From: Saccharum officinarum
Taxonomy: Eukaryota > Streptophyta > Magnoliopsida > Poales > Poaceae
Length of the DNA: 64,000 bases
Reading direction: 5' to 3'
Assembly: GCA_020631735.1 (NCBI GenBank)
Contig: CM036168.1
Span: 98,126,932-98,190,931, forward strand
A model generated the notes under the pieces. That model had not been told where the DNA came from. It was given only the letters and a program-made list of their open reading frames with translations, and did no database searches. The stretch's first letter is position 1, and the number at the start of each line of letters is the position of its first letter. Made by a program: the position numbers and the translations under genes. Shown piece after piece: positions 59,236 to 64,000 of this stretch.

Positions 59236-61001
59236 GTTGGAGGTGGTCCAACAGGGGTGGAATTTAGTGGTGAACTTAGTGATTTTATTTTACGAGATGT
59301 CAAACAACGTTATTCACATGTGAAGGATTATATCCATGTGACCCTGATTGAGGTTTGTGCTGTTGTTTTTCTAGTTTACCGTTTATTTTTTTTAACTGAG
59401 CACTCTGATATCAGTTAATTTGCTCTTATCATTTCAGGAAAATGAGATATTGTCATCATTCGATGTTCAGCTCAGGCAATATGCTATAAACCAACTAATT
59501 AAGGTTAACAGTTTCTTCTCTGCATAATGTCATGTCACTTTTGCCTACAAGGCTTCAACAGACCAAAGGTTTTGAAACTGCAGATTTCCAAATATAGCAC
59601 ACTGACAATCACATAGCATATGGGTGTGATATATCTGCTAATGGTTTGGATGTTGTTCTTTCTCATATTATTTGGCATCTGAAAAATAAATCGTTTGTGT
59701 ATGTTCACCCACCAGTCAGGTGTTAGGCTTGTGCAAGGAATTGTTAAGGATGTACAGCCCAACAAAATAATTCTTGACAATGGAGAGGAAGTTCCTTATG
59801 GTTTACTGGTATGGTCCACCGGAGTTGGTGCTTCACCATTCGTTAAGTCGTTGCCATTTCCTAAGTCACCTGGTGGAAGGTATAATTCTTTAGTGTCTGT
59901 GAGCATCATGTATTGAGTCAGTTATGCATGTTTATGTCTGTGTACAGACATTTTTACGAGTAACTGTATGTCTATGTGCCATCATATACTGACTGGGCTG
60001 CAAGTTAAATAATCTGCACGCAAATTATCTTGTGTAGTTTGTGTGGGTATTATGTGTTTGAACTTTGAAGCAAATACTGATGCCATATTACTGTCCTGTT
60101 CTAGGATCTTTACAATGTTTTTCAATGTTGACAGGATCGGTGTCAATGAGTGGTTACGTGTCCCTTCTGTTCGGGATGTTTATGCCATTGGTGACTGCAG
60201 TGGATTTCTCAAGAGCACCGGCAAGGAAGTTCTCCCTGCTTTAGCTCAGGTAGTCTCATGCTTCTTGCTGCAGTACAAGTCAGTCACAGAACATTTGCAT
60301 GCTACTATGGCGGTATGGCCATCCTGCATTGGTTTCTGAAGCACTGGGAAAAAACAGATTTGGAAAAGAAACAAATGAAGGGATATACATGAAAAATTGG
60401 GTTGCAGATATTTCTGTTCCACTTCCGTATTTATATGATTCAGTTGTTTACATTCAGAAGAAATGCTGTTGAGCAAGATATTTTTTTTCCACTCGCCCTT
60501 TTGCGATTCTGTGATTCCTTTGTTTTGTTTCAGAAGAGATGTTAAATAACTCTTTTACTTTTACCCATGAGCAGGTTGCGGAACGACAAGGCAAGTACCT
60601 GGCAAGCCTGCTCAATCATGTCATGAAAGCTGGAGGAGGGCATGCAAACTCTGAGACTGAAGCAGATCTGGGTCCACCCTTTGTGTACAAGCATCTAGGG
60701 AGCATGGCAACTGTTGGAAGATACAAAGCTCTAGTGGATCTGAGGCAAAGCAAGGTCAGTTATTGGTCGATGTTCTCTATTTGCAAGCTTTGACAGTTTA
60801 CTAGCTGATCGTGGGTTTACTAAAACAAATTTATTTTTCTATCGGCAGGAGTCAAGAGGGATATCTCTTGCAGGATTTGTGAGCTGGTTCATCTGGCGCT
60901 CGGCATACTTAACCCGTGTTATTAGCTGGAGGAATAGGTTCTATGTGGCTATCAATTGGCTGACCACACTCTTATTTGGCCGGGACATAAGTAGAATCTA
61001 G

Positions 61002-62202
61002 AGTGTCTTTGTAGATGTACGAACAACAAATAAGATCGATATAGAGCTACACGCCACGGTCACTTGCTTGCCACACTCCCCTCCCTCTTTTCTTTTTGGG
61101 TCCTCTTCTACCACTGACCCTATTAGCTGTGAATGTAATTCACAGGTAAATTATGAATAAATCCAAGGATGACGCAGTTAGTTACATGTGCTATGAATGT
61201 ATAATACTCTTAGAAAAGTCTAATTGACTTGGAACGGAGGGAGTACTCGTGTGATCCTAGTCAAATATATGAGTTTTGATTTGAGGAAGATTCTCTGGTC
61301 AAATAGATTATTTTCATGGCAGTAAATAGGCTGTTGGACGAGGAGAAAAAATACTGAAAAAACAGAGTACAATCTTTAAATAAAGCAGTGTTTGAACTGG
61401 GTCTTTGCTGTCGTCGATTGGTCTCCACTTGTCAATAACTGTTTGTTAAAGAATAGCTATGCCTACCAAAGGCAGTCTGAAGACTAGTATTGGTAATAGG
61501 AGTATCAGTTACCTCCTCTCCTCTCCTGCTCAATTAAAATAATTGCATACTCATAGAATTGAACCTACAGAAAGAATTGAAGAGAATCATATATTATAAT
61601 GAAAATAACTTTATAGACGAACCCCCAAAAAAAGGAATCAACCCTGTATCTGGCAAACGACAAATGCAGTCCATTTCCTATATTCCATACACAATATGTT
61701 TAAAGATCTTCTTTGTGGCTCAGAATCAGTTGACAAATGACACCTCCAGTTGAATGCCTCAGTTGGCAAAATGGTATTGCAAAAAATGCATAATCGAGCA
61801 TTCAAAAGGGTCCGTTCGGTTACAGCAAAATCAGCCCAGGAATTATTCCAACTGATGAAACTTACACAAATTTAGCTAGTATTCCAGCCAGGAATTTTTC
61901 CAGGTGGGCATTTCAGATGAAACGAACGAGGCCTAAATGAACATGAAAATTCTTTCCGACAACACAGTTAAACTTCCTCTGTATGGATAGCAAGAACTCC
62001 TCGATTCTGAAACTGGTGGGGGCACAGGCTACAGAGCAAACTGAACAAGGAACTGTTTCAGTGAAACCTAGTGAACTGATAAAAGACGAAACTACAACAT
62101 GCTACAATGCAGCTGATATCACCTGAAGTCATGAAGTACAACATCTGAAATCAGCAGAGGAGGCCAAGTGTGATTTGGGACAAATACAGATATCAAGAGG
62201 GT
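61002..62202. other. Convergent 3' region between NDA and the RING gene
   Basis: NDA 3'UTR probably ends near 61170 (AATAAATC at 61155). A Stowaway-like end GGAACGGAGGGAGTA lies at 61231-61246. A possible MITE lies at about 61809-61933 (GGGTCCGTTCGGTT..ACGAACGAGGCC). The RING 3'UTR covers roughly 61950-62202. Confidence 0.45.
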
Positions 62203-63981
62203 TCAGTTCATTCTGCGTCTCTTGTTCCGTTGGAGGCCTCCACCATCCACATCCAATGAACCTAGGGCATTGCTCCTCCCTCTCCTCCTCAAGGATCTCG
62301 AAGAGCCTGCATTGCTAGGCTCTCCTGCACTCTCAGAGATACCAGCATCCCCTTGTATCACTGCAACAGTGCTCGAATTAGATGCTTGATCTGCAGAAGG
62401 TGCTCCAGCAATGTGAGCTCCATCGACTGCTGGCTCATTATTTTGAGGATTCGATGATGAAGCAGACCCTCCATATTGGCTTGGTGAAGCAATTCTTCTA
62501 AGGTCACTCATGGCACTAGCTAGCCTTTCTGTGCCAAAAGCAAGGCGTTCCAACAACTCAAGTCCATCTGATACGCGAGTTGTTGAGCCCCGTCTTGATG
62601 ATCCTGATGCATTGTTTCCTGTCAGAGATTCTGATGCATTGTTTCCTGTCAGACCATTATCAGGGTTAGTGGAAGAACCATCAGGACGCATCTGGGCTTC
62701 TATTTGCAACCGCCTTGCTCTCATCCTTGTGGTCAATGCCAATCCTCTTAGGCGAGCACGTTGGCGAATCTCATTTACTTCTTGCGCGGCTGATTCAGAC
62801 GTCCCTTCAAACCTACTCACACTGCTCATAATCTGCTGGTCCAGAAGACGCCTCCAAGATGACAGTATCCCATGCGCCTCACCAAGCCCTCTTGAGATAG
62901 GTCGCATATTATAGAATTGCTGCCTGAAGCTTTCAAGGCGATTTCCATGTGGCCTCGGCGGGATTATAGGACCTGGTGGCTTCCGATCCTCCACAGTCTT
63001 CTCTACAGCCGAATTCCCTCTACCATATATAGGAGTAATATTTGCCTCAGTCACCTCGCCTTTGCAGACTGGGCATTCCTTGTGGTTGGAGTAAACATTC
63101 AGCCACTGGTACAAGCACGGCCAGCAGAAGAGATGGCCACAAGAAGTGACAACCGGCTCACTAGCCATCTCAAAGCATATGTTACACTCGAATGCAGCAG
63201 CAGTCTTGCCACGTTCCTCAGAGAAATCCTGCGAGGCATCTAATTCTGAGCCATTGACAGACACCTTGTTTAATTCATTAGTATCATCAGCTGCAGGCTC
63301 ATGCTGGGGCACCGGCTCGGCGGCGTCCTGCCCAGAGGGGCGAGCCTCGGAGCTGAGGGGTGGAAGGTCAGACCTGAACCGCCTCGGGCGAAGCCACCGG
63401 CTGGATGTCTGCTCGAGCAGCCGCCTGTACCGGTCGGCAGTGTCTGGGAAGAAAGTTGAAGAGGCCGTCGACGAGGAAGGCCGGTCCTCCCACCCCAGCA
63501 GTTCGCTGGCCCGCATCAGCGGGGGCGGGGGCGGCGGATGGAGGGCGTCCCGGAGTTCCCGAAGTCCCTCTCGGATCCTCGAGATAGTAAGCGATTCCGG
63601 AGGCGGCATGTTCCGCGGCCCGGGGGTGAGCAGTTCCGGAGGCTGCATGTACGACAGATGCGCATCCGGAACAGGCGAGTCTTCGGGGTTGTAGGGGGAG
63701 TACACCTCCGGCGGCGGAGGGGAGAGGTCGGCTCGGGAGGGGGAGTACGGCGGGTGCAGGGGCTCCGGAGGCGGCGGCGGCGGCGGCGCGTCGACGGAAG
63801 CGGCGGAGGACGAAGGAGAGGAGGGCATCGGGGTGCTGAGGGCGAGGTCGGAGCCGAGGTCAGAGCGGCGCGGGCGCGGGCCGCGGAAAAGACCGAGGTA
63901 AAGGTTCAGATCCATCCTCCTACTGCTCCCCGCGGCCTCATCGGCGTCCATCCGACGGCGAGCCGCGCCCCACAGCTCCAC
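62203..63981 (-). CDS. C3HC4 RING-finger E3 ubiquitin ligase, RMA/MUSE1-like
   Basis: Single-exon ORF of up to 592 residues. The RING domain (residues about 266-306, CNICFEMASEPVVTSCGHLF..CPVC) and the following KGEVTEANITPIYGRG match the plant RMA/MUSE1-MUSE2-type E3 family. The N-terminal third is Pro/Ser-rich and disordered, and starts with MDLNLYLGLF. The C-terminal half has Arg-rich helices (NEIRQRARLRGLALTTRMRARRL, in part), a short duplication (LTGNNAS twice) and a basic, nuclear-signal-like end RNKRRRMN. RING E3s pass ubiquitin from E2 to target; MUSE1/2 in Arabidopsis act on immune-receptor regulation. The start may be 63981, 63951 or 63915; the last begins at the conserved-looking MDLNLYL. 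No transmembrane anchor is evident, unlike short RMA proteins. Confidence 0.82.
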   Translation of the reverse strand: MELWGAARRRMDADEAAGSSRRMDLNLYLGLFRGPRPRRSDLGSDLALSTPMPSSPSSSAASVDAPPPPPPPEPLHPPYSPSRADLSPPPPEVYSPYNPEDSPVPDAHLSYMQPPELLTPGPRNMPPPESLTISRIREGLRELRDALHPPPPPPLMRASELLGWEDRPSSSTASSTFFPDTADRYRRLLEQTSSRWLRPRRFRSDLPPLSSEARPSGQDAAEPVPQHEPAADDTNELNKVSVNGSELDASQDFSEERGKTAAAFECNICFEMASEPVVTSCGHLFCWPCLYQWLNVYSNHKECPVCKGEVTEANITPIYGRGNSAVEKTVEDRKPPGPIIPPRPHGNRLESFRQQFYNMRPISRGLGEAHGILSSWRRLLDQQIMSSVSRFEGTSESAAQEVNEIRQRARLRGLALTTRMRARRLQIEAQMRPDGSSTNPDNGLTGNNASESLTGNNASGSSRRGSTTRVSDGLELLERLAFGTERLASAMSDLRRIASPSQYGGSASSSNPQNNEPAVDGAHIAGAPSADQASNSSTVAVIQGDAGISESAGEPSNAGSSRSLRRRGRSNALGSLDVDGGGLQRNKRRRMN

Positions 63982-64000
63982 CCCCGCCCCGCCGCCTTGC

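Larger units (their letters stand above)
57015..61001 (+). pseudogene. NDA-type mitochondrial alternative NAD(P)H:ubiquinone oxidoreductase, disrupted
   Basis: Exons: 57015-57470, 58521-58736, 59010-59352 (split by a 174-bp insertion), 59438-59503, 59716-59879, 60135-60249, 60575-60754, 60849-61001. An Arg/Ala-rich presequence precedes [17 protein letters not shown] (FAD site). Exon 3 has [16 protein letters not shown] (NAD site), exon 6 [10 protein letters not shown], and the C-terminal segment [20 protein letters not shown] is the membrane anchor with the NDA-type SRI end. No EF hand, so NDA rather than NDB. These enzymes pass electrons from matrix NADH to ubiquinone without proton pumping. 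Two lesions: one base is missing in a T run near 58600 (exon 2 is 216 nt where 217 is needed), and a MITE sits inside the exon 3 NAD motif, adding a stop. An active gene would need both to be absent or spliced around. Confidence 0.88.

Overview
The window is nuclear DNA from a grass, most likely a panicoid/Andropogoneae species (sorghum, sugarcane or Miscanthus type). The basis is intron-containing plant genes, a CACTA transposon with 'TTTGCCGAGTGC' subterminal repeats, Stowaway, hAT and Harbinger MITEs, a SIRE-type copia element and a Tekay-type chromovirus. A 100-base N block (50668-50767) marks a draft assembly. Several coding regions carry apparent single-base losses, some in homopolymers, so some 'broken' frames may be sequencing error.

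Layout. 1-4987: right part of a CACTA (En/Spm) transposon with decayed transposase exons, a large palindrome and subterminal repeats. 4988-8300: intergenic DNA with Stowaway MITEs. 8848-12481: complete three-exon 2-oxoglutarate/Fe(II) dioxygenase of the jasmonate-induced oxygenase (JOX) type. 12482-17000: intergenic, with hAT-like pieces. 17020-18097: transposon-like repeat with an inverted array of ~180-bp units. 18098-33441: nested or chimeric SIRE-type copia elements on the minus strand (gag, pol, env-like ORF), with a solo LTR inside the env-like ORF. 33442-49492: a young Tekay chromovirus with ~4.82-kb LTRs on the plus strand. 49493-50767: a possible decapitated gene start, a Harbinger MITE and the gap. 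50788-51816: 5' half of a Yellow Stripe-Like metal transporter (minus), running into the gap. 53486-56292: two-exon chloroplast SufB (minus). 57015-61001: NDA-type mitochondrial alternative NAD(P)H dehydrogenase (plus), carrying an exonic hAT MITE and a frameshift. 62203-63981: RING E3 ligase (minus).

Most striking observation. Between its primer-binding site and gag, the Tekay chromovirus carries an extra, uninterrupted 204-residue ORF (39043-39657). Its first 26 residues after Met copy the histone H3 tail (19 of 26 identical). K4, R8, K9 and S10 are kept, while K14, K18, K23 and K27 are replaced by R, H, R and P. A ~100-residue coiled coil and a strongly acidic C-terminus follow. The same element encodes an integrase with a chromodomain-like C-terminus, so it carries both a candidate reader of methylated H3 and a candidate H3-tail mimic. 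I infer a role in chromatin targeting or in evading silencing; the sequence does not prove it.

The host genes look like an ordinary euchromatic series (jasmonate catabolism, metal-nicotianamine transport, Fe-S assembly, alternative respiration, ubiquitin ligase). SufB and NDA are divergently arranged; NDA and the RING gene converge.
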